Shown: in pieces, positions 1 to 10,845 of the stretch
How positions within the stretch are numbered: the stretch's first letter is position 1
How the letters are laid out: every line of letters starts with the position of its first letter
Assembly: GCA_031291295.1 (NCBI GenBank)
Contig: JARLJI010000058.1
Coordinates: forward strand, 108,123 to 172,122
Source: Rhodoferax sp.
GTDB taxonomy: Bacteria; Pseudomonadota; Gammaproteobacteria; Burkholderiales; Burkholderiaceae_C
Reading direction: 5' to 3'
Length of the DNA stretch: 64,000 bases
The notes under the pieces: model-generated
Told to the model about the DNA's origin: nothing
What the model saw: the letters and a program-made list of their open reading frames with translations, nothing else
The model's database searches: none
Made by a program: the position numbers and the translations under genes

Positions 1-2214
1 GTCAAGGCCCCGCCGGCCGGCGTGCCCGCCAGCGCCGAGCCGATCCCCGAGCTCATTGCCGTCACCGGCAAGAGCCTGCCGGGTCAGGCCGACGCGCTGG
101 TGCGCGCCCGCGCCTTTGCCGAGCCGTTGATTGCCGGTGAAACGCTGGACACGGGCGAGAACACGCTGGCGCATGCCGATGCCGTGGCGGCGATCCTCGA
201 TGCCATCGGGGGCTCGCCGGCCATGCAGGCCGCCGCCTACCTGGTGCACGCCTGCGAGCACCTGAACAAGCCGCAGGAGGTCATTGCCAAGGCCTTTGGC
301 GACAGCTTCGCCGCGCTGGCGGTCGAGACCACCAAACTGATACACGTGCAAAAGCGATCGCGCGGCGCGGAGGCATCGGCGCAGCTGGTGCTCGACCCGG
401 CGGTGCAGACCGAGAACGTGCGCAAGATGCTGCTGGCTTTCTCGCGCGACCTGCGCGTGGTGATGCTGCGTCTGGCGTCCCGGCTGCAAACGCTGCGCTA
501 TTACGCGGCCAGCAAAAGGCCGGTGTCGCCCAGCCTGGCGCGCGAGTCGCTGCAGGTGTTTGCGCCGTTGGCCAATCGCCTGGGCATCTGGCAGATCAAG
601 TGGGAAATGGAAGACCTGTCGTTCCGTTTCCTGGACCCCGAGACGTACCGGGAGGTGGCGCTGCTGCTGGATCAAAAGCGGGCCCAGCGCGAAGTCTATG
701 TGCAGCAACTGCGCGCGCAGCTCGAAGCTGAACTCAAGTCGCAAGGCATTCGCGCCACGGTGCAGGGCCGGCCCAAGCACATCTACAGCATCGTCAAGAA
801 GATGCGCGGCAAGTCGCTGGATTTTGACCAGGTGCTCGACATCCGCGCGCTGCGCGTGGTGGTGCCGCAGGTGCGCGATTGCTATGCGGCGCTGAGCTGG
901 GTGCACTCCCGGTTTGCCCCCATGACGGACGAGTTCGACGACTACATTGCCAAGCCCAAGGCCAACGGCTACCAATCGTTGCACACCATCGTGACCGATG
1001 CCGCGGGCCTGCCGATCGAAATCCAGATCCGCACCGAAGCCATGCACGACCATGCCGAGCACGGGGTGGCAGCGCACTGGGCCTACAAGGAGGCGGGTGC
1101 CAAGGGCTACGCAGGGGTGTCCGCCGCGGGCGAGTACGACACCAAGATTGCCGTGTTGCGCCAGTTGCTGGCCTGGGAGCGCGACCTCTCCGGCTCGGCG
1201 CACCGCCAGGGGCTGTTTGAAGACCGCATTTACGTGCTGACACCCGAAGCGGCGGTTGTCGAGCTGCCACAAGGTGCCACGCCGGTGGACTTTGCCTACA
1301 GCGTGCACACCAGCCTGGGGCATCGCTGCCGCGGTGCCCGGGTCGACGGCGTGATGGTGCCGCTGAATACGCCGCTGCAAAACGGCCAGACGGTCGAGAT
1401 CAGCGCCGCCAAGGAGGGCGGCCCGTCACGCGACTGGCTCAACGCCGAACTGGGCTACCTGGTGAGCCACCGTGCCCGGGCCAAGGCGCGGGCCTGGTTC
1501 AACGCCATGGCCATGCACGAGACCGTGGCGCGCGGCCGCGAGGCGGTGGAAAAGCTGCTGCAGCGCGAAGGCAAAACAGCCATCAAGCTGGACGACCTGG
1601 CCTCTCAATTGGGCTTCAAGAACGCCGACGATTTGTTTGAAGTCGTCGGCAAGGACGAGTTTTCGCTGCGCAACATCGAAACCCTGCTGCGCCCGCCCGA
1701 GCCGCCCATGCAGCCAGACGATTTCCTGTTGCTGAAGAAGGCTCGCAACACCGAAAAAACCCCCAAGGGGGGCGTGCTGGTGGTGGGGGTCGACTCTCTC
1801 ATGACGCAGCTGGCCAAGTGCTGCAAACCGGCGCCGCCCGATGACATCCGCGGTTTTGTGACGCGCGGCAAGGGGGTCAGCATTCACCGCGCGGACTGCA
1901 GCAATTTCCGCGAGATGGCGACACGCAATGGCGAGCGCGTCATCGAGGTGGAGTGGGGCTTGCCGAAGTCGGCCGATGCAGCGGTTTACCCCGTGGATGT
2001 GGCCGTCGAGGCTGCTGACCGGCAGGGCCTGCTGCGTGATATCTCGGAGGTGTTTGCGAAAGAGAAAATGAACGTCATTGGCGTGCAGACGCAGTCGGTC
2101 AAGGGCACGGCCTGGATGACGTTCACGGTGGAAACATCCGACTCGGGCCGCTTGAACAAGGTGCTGGGCGTGGTGGCCGAGGTGGCTGGCGTCAGATCGG
2201 CCCGGCGGCGCTGA
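1..2214 (+). CDS. relA: RelA-type (p)ppGpp synthetase, 5' end outside the window
   Basis: The protein makes the stringent-response alarmone (p)ppGpp on stalled ribosomes. The reading frame is open from base 1, so the GTG at 22 is probably not the start and the gene is 5' partial. Domain order: a degenerate HD hydrolase region (about residues 45-170, with HACEH where an active enzyme would carry HD), the synthetase domain with YIAKPKANGYQSLH near residue 310, TGS near 400-460, a Cys-rich zinc-finger-like segment (CCKP) near 600, and a C-terminal ACT domain. The synthetase carries EFDD rather than the RxKD of bifunctional SpoT/Rel proteins, which fits a synthetase-only RelA. The gene ends about 75 bp before tRNA-Val. 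Family assignment is very secure; loss of hydrolase activity is inferred from the motif. Confidence 0.95.
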   Translation, partial: VKAPPAGVPASAEPIPELIAVTGKSLPGQADALVRARAFAEPLIAGETLDTGENTLAHADAVAAILDAIGGSPAMQAAAYLVHACEHLNKPQEVIAKAFGDSFAALAVETTKLIHVQKRSRGAEASAQLVLDPAVQTENVRKMLLAFSRDLRVVMLRLASRLQTLRYYAASKRPVSPSLARESLQVFAPLANRLGIWQIKWEMEDLSFRFLDPETYREVALLLDQKRAQREVYVQQLRAQLEAELKSQGIRATVQGRPKHIYSIVKKMRGKSLDFDQVLDIRALRVVVPQVRDCYAALSWVHSRFAPMTDEFDDYIAKPKANGYQSLHTIVTDAAGLPIEIQIRTEAMHDHAEHGVAAHWAYKEAGAKGYAGVSAAGEYDTKIAVLRQLLAWERDLSGSAHRQGLFEDRIYVLTPEAAVVELPQGATPVDFAYSVHTSLGHRCRGARVDGVMVPLNTPLQNGQTVEISAAKEGGPSRDWLNAELGYLVSHRARAKARAWFNAMAMHETVARGREAVEKLLQREGKTAIKLDDLASQLGFKNADDLFEVVGKDEFSLRNIETLLRPPEPPMQPDDFLLLKKARNTEKTPKGGVLVVGVDSLMTQLAKCCKPAPPDDIRGFVTRGKGVSIHRADCSNFREMATRNGERVIEVEWGLPKSADAAVYPVDVAVEAADRQGLLRDISEVFAKEKMNVIGVQTQSVKGTAWMTFTVETSDSGRLNKVLGVVAEVAGVRSARRR

Positions 2215-2262
2215 AAATTGATGCGTTGCGGCACCTGCGCCGAAAACAGCGTTTCTTGCTGC

Positions 2263-2268
2263 TACAAT
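2263..2268 (+). promoter_or_regulatory. Probable -10 box of the tRNA-Val promoter
   Basis: TACAAT lies about 20 bp before the mature tRNA 5' end in the gap after relA. No good -35 hexamer is visible at the ideal distance, so this is a moderate call. Confidence 0.4.
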
Positions 2269-2288
2269 CAGCACTCTCGAACACCCTT

Positions 2289-2365
2289 AGGCGCGTAGCT
2301 CAGCTGGTTAGAGCACCACCTTGACATGGTGGGGGTCGTTGGTTCGAGTCCAATCGCGCCTACCA
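2289..2365 (+). tRNA. tRNA-Val (anticodon GAC)
   Basis: The 77-nt sequence folds as a cloverleaf. The acceptor AGGCGCG pairs with CGCGCCT, followed by discriminator A and an encoded CCA. It has a canonical D-loop, a T-arm with GGTTCGAGTC, and anticodon loop TTGACAT giving GAC (valine). Confidence 0.97.
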
Positions 2366-2438
2366 ATTTTCCTCTGCTTCACAAACCATCCTCAGGGTAA
2401 ACCTTGGGGTTATGGCCGGAGCGGCTCCCTAGAATGTG

Positions 2439-2449
2439 TTGCAGTGCAA
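2439..2449 (+). promoter_or_regulatory. Candidate PhaR operator (perfect dyad TTGCA-G-TGCAA)
   Basis: A perfect inverted repeat TTGCA-G-TGCAA sits about 40 bp before the phaR start, with a further TTGCA half-site at 2456-2460. PhaR-family repressors are known to bind TGC/GCA-type dyads and to repress their own gene, so this is a plausible autoregulatory operator. The assignment is inference from position and symmetry. Confidence 0.4.
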
Positions 2450-2489
2450 TACATTTTGCACAGCGAGCCCAAACGGAGGAATTCACGCA

Positions 2490-3032
2490 GTGCAAAACAA
2501 GAAGTCCAGCAGTTCCAGGCCAAGTACGCCGGTACCCCGTGTCATCAAGAAATACCCCAATCGGCGACTGTACGACACCGATACCTCGACCTACATCACA
2601 CTGGCCGAAGTCAAGCATCTGGTGATGGATTCCGAACCCTTCGTGGTGCGCGACGCCAAGACCAACGAGGATCTGACGCGCAGCATCCTGCTGCAAATCA
2701 TCCTGGAAGCGGAGGCTGGCGGCGCGCCGATGTTCACCGAAGCGGTGCTGGCCAACATCATCCGCTTCTACGGCAACGCGATGCAGGGCTTCATGGGCAC
2801 CTACCTTGAGAAAAACGTACAGACCTTCATGGACTTGCAAGCCAAGATGGCAGAGCAGTCCAAGGGATTGACACCTGAAATGCTGGCCCAGCTCATGAGT
2901 ATGCAGTCGCCGATGATGCAGGGCATGATGGGCAGTTACGTCGAACAATCCAAAAGCATGTTTGTGCAAATGCAGGAGCAAATGCAAAAGCAGACGGAAC
3001 AGATGCTGGGAGCCTTCGGATTGAAACGCTGA
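2490..3032 (+). CDS. phaR: Polyhydroxyalkanoate synthesis repressor PhaR
   Basis: The 180-residue protein is a DNA-binding repressor of phasin genes that also binds PHA granules and so links transcription to polymer accumulation. The N-terminal DNA-binding domain carries the family signature IKKYPNRRLYDTDTSTYITL, followed by the PHB accumulation regulatory domain and a Met/Gln-rich C-terminal tail with repeated MQ motifs. I chose the GTG at 2490 because AACGGAGGA lies just upstream and family similarity begins there; the longer ORF from 2436 would start inside the putative operator. It stands alone between tRNA-Val and rimO. No phasin or PHA synthase gene is in the window. Confidence 0.93.
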   Translation: MQNKKSSSSRPSTPVPRVIKKYPNRRLYDTDTSTYITLAEVKHLVMDSEPFVVRDAKTNEDLTRSILLQIILEAEAGGAPMFTEAVLANIIRFYGNAMQGFMGTYLEKNVQTFMDLQAKMAEQSKGLTPEMLAQLMSMQSPMMQGMMGSYVEQSKSMFVQMQEQMQKQTEQMLGAFGLKR

Positions 3033-3084
3033 CCCGGGCGCCAGGCGAAGATCCTGACCGCCCAAGAACTGGGACAATAGCAGG

Positions 3085-4503
3085 ATGATTGAAGCTATAT
3101 CCCCCGTGCGCAAGCCGACGGCCATCCCCAAAGTAGGGTTCGTCAGTCTGGGCTGTCCCAAGGCCCTGACGGATTCCGAACTGATCCTTACCCAGCTCAG
3201 TGCCGAGGGTTACCAGACCTCCAAGACCTTCGAAGGTGCCGATCTGGTGATCGTCAATACCTGCGGCTTCATTGACGACGCCGTCAAGGAAAGCCTGGAC
3301 ACCATCGGCGAAGCGCTGGCCGAGAACGGCCGGGTCATCGTGACGGGTTGCCTCGGCGCCAAAAAGGTGTCGGGCGCTGCGGGCGAGGGCGATGTGAACC
3401 TGGTGCGGCAGATGCACCCCAGCGTGCTGGCCGTGACGGGCCCGCACGCCACACAGGAAGTGATGGATGCGGTGCATCTGAACCTGCCCAAACCGCACGA
3501 TCCGTTCCTGGATCTGGTGCCCAACTCGTTTGGCATCGCAGGCATCAAGCTCACGCCGCGGCACTACGCGTACCTGAAGATCAGCGAAGGCTGCAACCAT
3601 CGCTGCACCTTTTGCATCATTCCGTCGATGCGCGGCGATCTGGTTTCGCGCCCCATTGGTGATGTGCTGGGCGAGGCGCGTGCGCTGTTCGCCGGCGGCG
3701 TCAAGGAGCTGCTGGTGATCAGCCAGGACACCTCGGCCTATGGTGTCGACGTGAAATACCGCACCGGGTTCTGGGACGGCAAGCCGGTCAAGACCCGCAT
3801 GCTGGAGCTGGTCCAGGCCTTGGGCGAGATTGCGGAGCCCTACGGCGCCTGGGTCCGGCTGCACTATGTGTATCCGTACCCGAGCGTGGATGAGGTGATC
3901 TCGCTGATGGCCACGGGGCGGGTGTTGCCGTACCTGGACGTGCCGTTCCAGCACAGCCACCCCGATGTGCTCAAACGCATGAAGCGCCCGGCCAGCGGTG
4001 AAAAAAATCTGGAGCGGCTCGCACGCTGGCGCGAGATGTGTCCTGAGATTGTGGTGCGCAGCACCTTCATCGCCGGGTTCCCGGGCGAGACCGAGGCGGA
4101 GTTCGAGCATCTGCTGGAGTTCATGCGCGAGGCGCAGATTGACCGCGCAGGCTGCTTTGCCTACAGCCCGGTGGATGGTGCGGCGGCCAACGACATTCCC
4201 GGCATGCTGCCTTTGGCGTTGCGCGAGGAGCGGCGCGCGCGCTTCATGGCAGTGGCCGAGGCCGTGTCGGCGGCCAAACTGCAAAAGCGCGTGGGCGCCA
4301 CGATGCAGGTGCTGGTCGATTCAGCGCCAGGCATGGGAAAGAAGGGCGGTATCGGTCGAACCTATGCCGACGCGCCCGAGATCGATGGCACGGTGAAGCT
4401 ATTGCCACCCGAGAAGATCAGCAAGACTTTGAAGGTCGGGGAATTCACCAAAGCGCGGATTGTTGGAACACAAGGGCATGACCTCGTTGCCGTGCCTTTT
4501 TGA
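3085..4503 (+). CDS. rimO: Ribosomal protein S12 methylthiotransferase RimO
   Basis: This radical-SAM enzyme adds a methylthio group to the conserved Asp of ribosomal protein S12. The N-terminal methylthiotransferase domain has its cluster-ligand cysteines in LGCPK, NTCGF and TGCLG. The radical-SAM CxxxCxxC motif is CNHRCTFC near residues 169-176, and a TRAM domain closes the C-terminus. At 472 residues it is slightly longer than the E. coli enzyme. It begins 52 bp after phaR and is followed by a strong palindromic terminator. [12 protein letters not shown] is typical of RimO rather than the related MiaB. Confidence 0.95.
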   Translation: MIEAISPVRKPTAIPKVGFVSLGCPKALTDSELILTQLSAEGYQTSKTFEGADLVIVNTCGFIDDAVKESLDTIGEALAENGRVIVTGCLGAKKVSGAAGEGDVNLVRQMHPSVLAVTGPHATQEVMDAVHLNLPKPHDPFLDLVPNSFGIAGIKLTPRHYAYLKISEGCNHRCTFCIIPSMRGDLVSRPIGDVLGEARALFAGGVKELLVISQDTSAYGVDVKYRTGFWDGKPVKTRMLELVQALGEIAEPYGAWVRLHYVYPYPSVDEVISLMATGRVLPYLDVPFQHSHPDVLKRMKRPASGEKNLERLARWREMCPEIVVRSTFIAGFPGETEAEFEHLLEFMREAQIDRAGCFAYSPVDGAAANDIPGMLPLALREERRARFMAVAEAVSAAKLQKRVGATMQVLVDSAPGMGKKGGIGRTYADAPEIDGTVKLLPPEKISKTLKVGEFTKARIVGTQGHDLVAVPF

Positions 4504-4518
4504 ACAGCGTCCAGACAA

Positions 4519-4550
4519 CAAAAAAGCCACTGAATTCTCAGTGGCTTGTA
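4519..4550. terminator. Palindromic terminator between rimO and tRNA-Leu, probably bidirectional
   Basis: The 8-bp perfect stem GCCACTGA/TCAGTGGC with a 4-nt loop is flanked by A-runs on the left and T-rich sequence on the right. It can stop rimO transcripts from one side and tRNA-Leu transcripts, which converge on it, from the other. Confidence 0.8.
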
Positions 4551-4571
4551 TGTATAAAAATTAATTTATAT

Positions 4572-6959
<2,388 letters not shown>

Positions 6960-7006
6960 TCGACCGCCATTTCACCTGCAATCCGACCGCGAGGAGAGAA
7001 GCCAAG

Positions 7007-7762
7007 ATGAGTCCCCACAACAAAGTTGCCATCGTCACGGGCGCCGGCACCGGCATCGGCAAGGCCGCCACACTGGCGCTGCTCAAGGACGGCTATTGCG
7101 TCGCGCTGGCGGGCCGCCGCATGGCGCCGCTGGAGCAGGTGATTGCCGAGTCCGGCGTGCCCGGCCAGGCCCTCGCGGTCTCCACCGACGTGACGAACCC
7201 CGCCTCGGTGCAGGCGCTGTTTGACGCGACCGTGAAAGCCTTTGGCCGGGTCGATGTGCTGTTCAACAATGCCGGCGTGAGCGCGCTACCCGTGCCGCTG
7301 GAAGACCTGACGCTGGCGCAGTGGCAGAACGTGGTGGACATTAACCTCACGGGCATGTTCCTGTGCATCCAGGCCGCCTTTCGGACCATGAAGGCGCAGT
7401 CGCCCCGGGGTGGGCGCATCATCAACAACGGCTCGATTTCGGCCACCACGCCGCGCCCGAATTCGATTGCCTACACAGCCACCAAACATGGCGTGGCGGG
7501 CCTGACCAAGACCGCCTCGCTGGACGGGCGCAAGTACGACATTGCGGTGGGCCAGATCGACATCGGCAACGCCGCCACCGAGATGGCCGAGCGCATGGCG
7601 GCCGGCATTCTGCAGGCAAATGGCGAGATCGCCGTCGAACCGCTGATGGATGTGGGCATCGTGGGGCAGTCGGTGGTCTACATGGCCAGCCTGCCTTTGA
7701 CCGCGAACGTGATGTTCCACACCGTCATGGCGACCAAGATGCCGTTTGCCGGGCGCGGCTGA
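7007..7762 (+). CDS. Short-chain dehydrogenase/reductase (SDR)
   Basis: The 251-residue classical SDR has the nucleotide-binding TGAGTGIG at residues 11-18, the structural NNAG near 88, and catalytic Ser (NGSIS) with YTATK as the YxxxK pair. The Arg pair after the second beta strand (AGRRM) suggests NADP(H), but that is weak evidence. The substrate cannot be read from the sequence. The start follows a GAGGAGAG ribosome-binding site. The gene lies between rnr and the convergent nnr, with no pathway partner nearby. Confidence 0.9.
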   Translation: MSPHNKVAIVTGAGTGIGKAATLALLKDGYCVALAGRRMAPLEQVIAESGVPGQALAVSTDVTNPASVQALFDATVKAFGRVDVLFNNAGVSALPVPLEDLTLAQWQNVVDINLTGMFLCIQAAFRTMKAQSPRGGRIINNGSISATTPRPNSIAYTATKHGVAGLTKTASLDGRKYDIAVGQIDIGNAATEMAERMAAGILQANGEIAVEPLMDVGIVGQSVVYMASLPLTANVMFHTVMATKMPFAGRG

Positions 7763-7791
7763 TCGCCGATTCTCCGGGCGCTGCAGACACG

Positions 7792-9291
7792 CTAATGGCT
7801 GGCCGCCGCGGCCAGTTCCCCGGCCGTCAGGGCGCGGTTGTCGGGCCAGCGATCGGCGGCCAGCCCGTGCTGGTACACGGCTTCGCATGCGCCCTGGAAC
7901 GCCGGCCGGCCGGCCGCCAGCCGCGCGCCGATCATGCCGGCCAGCACATCACCCGTGCCCGCGGTGGCGAGCCGCGCGTTGCCGGTGGGATTGAGGGCTG
8001 CAAGCTGTCCTGGCGCCGCGATCACCGTGCCCGAACCCTTGAGGACAACCACGCAGCCGAAGCGTTCCACCAGTTGCCGCGCGGCGCCCAGCCGGTCGGC
8101 CTGCACCTGGGCGGCGCTGACACCCAGCAGCCGCGCGGCCTCCAGCGGGTGCGGCGTCAGCACCGTTGCGCGGGCGCCGTCATCACGCCCGGTCCGCGCG
8201 CGCAAGAGGGTTTGCAGCTGCGCGTCGTTTGCTATTGAATTGAGAGCGTCTGCATCAATCACGGCATGGGCTGCAGTCGAAAAAACCTTGGGAAGAAGAT
8301 GACGCACCGCGTCCCCGCCACCACAGCCGCAGAGCGCCGTCATGGATGTCAGGTCAAGCGACGCGGCGGGGCGCAGCATGAGTTCCGGCTGACTCGCATC
8401 GACCGGCATGGCTTGCGGATCGAGCAGCGCGACGAAGACGCGGCCTCCGCCCCCATGCAGGGCGGCGCAGGCCGCCAGCAGCGCCGCGCCGGTCATGCCG
8501 GACGCGCCGCCGATGATGGCCACGTCGCCATAGCTGCCCTTGTGCGTGGCGTGCGCGCGTGGGCTGTCCAGGGGCGGCCCCTGCAACACGGCGGCGGGGG
8601 TCTGGGCGGCGCTGTCCACGCCCAGGTCGTCAAACCAGACCTGGCCCGCGGCGTCGCGGCCGTGGGCGGTGAACAGGCCGGGCTTGAGGGTCAGCAGGCT
8701 CAGGGTGTGTTGAGCATTAAAACCGTAAAAAGCCCCCGTCGATTTTGGAGAGTTTGCTATTGAAGTTGTAGCAAACGTGCCCGTGTCGGCATTCATCGCG
8801 GACGGCACGTCGACAGCCAGCACGGGCGCGGCGCCGCGGCTGAACCGGGCAATCCACTCGGCCATGCGGCCCTCGGGCGCCCGGGTGCTGCCAATGCCGA
8901 GCAAGGCGTCGATGCACAGGTCCTGGCGGGTCAGGCCAACCGGCGGCGCGGCGGCGAGCACCACGCCCGCCTGCCGGGCCCGCGCCAAGGCGGCCAGGCT
9001 GTCCGCCGGGGCCTTGGCCTCATCGCCCAGCCAGGTCACCACGGGCTGCTTGCCCCAGCGCTGCAGGTGCGCGGCAGCCTCCAACCCGTCGCCGCCGTTG
9101 TTGCCCGGGCCGCAGGCGACCCAGATGGTACGCGCGTGCGGCGCCAGCGCCAGCGCCAGCCGGGCTGTGGCCAGCCCGGCGCGCTGCATCAGCGTGTGCG
9201 GCGGCAGCGCCGCCGTGGCCGCCTGTTCAAGGCGACGGGTCGCGGCGATGTCAAACAGCAGGTGCGGGCGATCGGGGGTGATGCGAAGCAT
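7792..9291 (-). CDS. nnr: Bifunctional NAD(P)H-hydrate epimerase / ADP-dependent dehydratase
   Basis: The protein repairs damaged NADH and NADPH. The N-terminal YjeF epimerase half (with GPGNNGGDG) interconverts the hydrate epimers. The C-terminal ribokinase-like half dehydrates the S form using ADP; AGTGDVLAGM marks its nucleotide site. I start at the ATG at 9291 because family similarity begins there. Between the two halves is an unusual stretch, FATTSIANSPKSTGAFYGF, encoded by a copy of the dispersed GCTAT-N8-TAGY repeat and looking like an in-frame insertion. A second copy codes for part of the dehydratase half. The gene converges on the SDR gene. Confidence 0.93.
   Translation of the reverse strand: MLRITPDRPHLLFDIAATRRLEQAATAALPPHTLMQRAGLATARLALALAPHARTIWVACGPGNNGGDGLEAAAHLQRWGKQPVVTWLGDEAKAPADSLAALARARQAGVVLAAAPPVGLTRQDLCIDALLGIGSTRAPEGRMAEWIARFSRGAAPVLAVDVPSAMNADTGTFATTSIANSPKSTGAFYGFNAQHTLSLLTLKPGLFTAHGRDAAGQVWFDDLGVDSAAQTPAAVLQGPPLDSPRAHATHKGSYGDVAIIGGASGMTGAALLAACAALHGGGGRVFVALLDPQAMPVDASQPELMLRPAASLDLTSMTALCGCGGGDAVRHLLPKVFSTAAHAVIDADALNSIANDAQLQTLLRARTGRDDGARATVLTPHPLEAARLLGVSAAQVQADRLGAARQLVERFGCVVVLKGSGTVIAAPGQLAALNPTGNARLATAGTGDVLAGMIGARLAAGRPAFQGACEAVYQHGLAADRWPDNRALTAGELAAAASH
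8231..8247 (+). repeat. Dispersed 17-nt repeat, copy inside the nnr dehydratase half
   Basis: GCTATTGAATTGAGAGC matches the family core GCTAT-N8-TAGY except that AGAGC replaces TAGC. It is more AT-rich than the surrounding coding DNA. Confidence 0.5.
8718..8776 (+). repeat. Dispersed repeat copy inserted in frame in nnr
   Basis: The 17-nt core is GCTATTGAAGTTGTAGC at 8756-8772, extended by a perfect 8-bp inverted repeat GTTTGCTA/TAGCAAAC. The AT-richer left flank from about 8718 resembles the left part of the other copies. It encodes about 19 extra residues between the two nnr domains. Confidence 0.65.
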
Positions 9292-9363
9292 GGGCCGATT
9301 GTGCCCAAGGCCGCGAAGCGCCGCTCCGGGCAAGTTCAAGCCGCGCGTGCACCGGCTGGCGCG

Positions 9364-10617
9364 TCAGCGCAACAGGCGCTCGACCCCCAGCCCTTCGAGG
9401 TCGATTGCAGGGGCCTGGCCGGCGATCAAATCGGCCACGATGCGCGCGCTGCCGCAGCTCAGCGCCCAGCCGCTGGCGCCGTGGCCCAGGTTCAGCCATA
9501 GGCCCGGCACGCCGCTGGCGCCGAGCACCGGCGGTCCGTCGGGCAGCATGGGGCGCGCGCCTTTCCATTCCTGCACACCGCCGGACAGCTGGGCGGCGCC
9601 GGGAAACCAGTCGTGCAGCACCTTGTACAGCGTCTGCAGCGAGGCGGCGCGCTTGTGGCCGGGCGCGCCGCCGATCTCCGCGCCGCCGGCCACCCGCACG
9701 CGCTGGCCCAGACGCGTGATGGCGACCTGGTAGCGCTCGTCCATGACGGCGCTGAGCGGTGCATTGAGCGGCTCGCGAATGTGGGCGCTGATCGAATGGC
9801 CATACACCGGCGCGATGGGAACCGACAGGCCCAGCGGCTTGAGCAACGACGCCGACGCCACGCCGGCGCACAGCACGAGCGCATCAAAGCGTCTGCGCTT
9901 GGCCTCGCCTGCTACATAAAGCGTGGCGGGTACGGATCGTCCGATGCGGGTGACCGTGGTATTGGATAGAAAGCTGGCACCCAGCAGCTGGGCGCCGATC
10001 TTCAGCCCCATCGCGAACTGGCGGCAGTTGCCCACTTCGTCACGTGGCAGGTGGATGGCGCCTGCCAGCGCGGTGTCGGCGTTGAGTGCGGGCTCGATCC
10101 GGCGTGCTTCAGCCGCGTCGATTTCCCGCAAGGCCACGCCCGCGTCGCGCAGCACCTGCAGCGCGGGTTGCGCCAGCTGCTGGTCTTTGCCGGAGCGCAG
10201 CAGCATCAGATAGCCCTCGCTGCGTTCGTATTCCAGGGGCAGGTCGGCGTTGAGTTGGCGCAGCCGCTCGGAACTGTAAAAAGCCAGCCGCTGCAGGCGC
10301 GCGCGATTCGCCAGATAGGTCTCCAGTTTGCAGGCACGCCGCCACTTCCAGATCCAGGCCAGGTCGCCGGCTGAAAGCGGCCGGCCGATCCGGACCGCGG
10401 CGTGGCGGCTCAACAGGGAGCGCAAGACCTTGGCCGGCATGCCCGGCGCGGCCCACGGCGTCACGGAGCCGGGAGCGACCATGCCGGCGTTGGCAAAGCT
10501 GGCTTCCTCGGCGGCGGCGGCGTGCCGCTCGAAGACGGTCACTTCATGGCCGTCGGCGGCCAGCTCATAGGCCGTGGTGACACCGATGATGCCGGCGCCG
10601 ATGATCGCGATTTTCAT
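9364..10617 (-). CDS. dadA: D-amino acid dehydrogenase (DadA-like FAD oxidoreductase)
   Basis: The 417-residue membrane-associated FAD enzyme oxidatively deaminates D-amino acids to keto acids and passes electrons to the respiratory chain. The dinucleotide-binding GAGIIGVTTAYELA is at the N-terminus. The C-terminal half carries the DAO-fold signature ending in LNLGHGASGWALSCGSA, close to DadA's usual GHGTLGWT. No alanine racemase (dadX) is adjacent. The 5' end is odd: an intrinsic terminator ends about 14 nt before the ATG and no Shine-Dalgarno sequence is visible. A related FAD-dependent oxidoreductase with another substrate is possible. Confidence 0.85.
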   Translation of the reverse strand: MKIAIIGAGIIGVTTAYELAADGHEVTVFERHAAAAEEASFANAGMVAPGSVTPWAAPGMPAKVLRSLLSRHAAVRIGRPLSAGDLAWIWKWRRACKLETYLANRARLQRLAFYSSERLRQLNADLPLEYERSEGYLMLLRSGKDQQLAQPALQVLRDAGVALREIDAAEARRIEPALNADTALAGAIHLPRDEVGNCRQFAMGLKIGAQLLGASFLSNTTVTRIGRSVPATLYVAGEAKRRRFDALVLCAGVASASLLKPLGLSVPIAPVYGHSISAHIREPLNAPLSAVMDERYQVAITRLGQRVRVAGGAEIGGAPGHKRAASLQTLYKVLHDWFPGAAQLSGGVQEWKGARPMLPDGPPVLGASGVPGLWLNLGHGASGWALSCGSARIVADLIAGQAPAIDLEGLGVERLLR

Positions 10618-10631
10618 GGATGGGGGTCGTT

Positions 10632-10653
10632 AAAAAAGCGGGCTGCGGCCCGC
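10632..10653 (-). terminator. Intrinsic terminator between the amidase and dadA
   Basis: On the minus strand the stem GCGGGC/GCCCGC is followed directly by six T residues. It lies downstream of the amidase gene but only about 14 nt before the dadA ATG, so it could also act on dadA's own leader. Confidence 0.75.
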
Positions 10654-10845
10654 CAGACAGGTGCCGAGGATATACGAGTGGCCAGGCGCGGGCTTTACTT
10701 GAGCCGGCGCTGCAGCAGCAGCACGGCGGCTGCGGTCGGCACCAAGCCATGCGCCGCACCAGGCTTGGGCAGGCCGCTCGCCGCCCGCAAGATTCAGCAT
10801 GAAAAGTGCCTCCAGCCCATGAGGGACATGGACCAGGCGCTATGG

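Noticed and set aside
2379-3161. 260-codon minus-strand ORF over phaR
   Set aside because: Composition is typical antisense (His/Leu/Gln-rich) and it runs through the phaR promoter.
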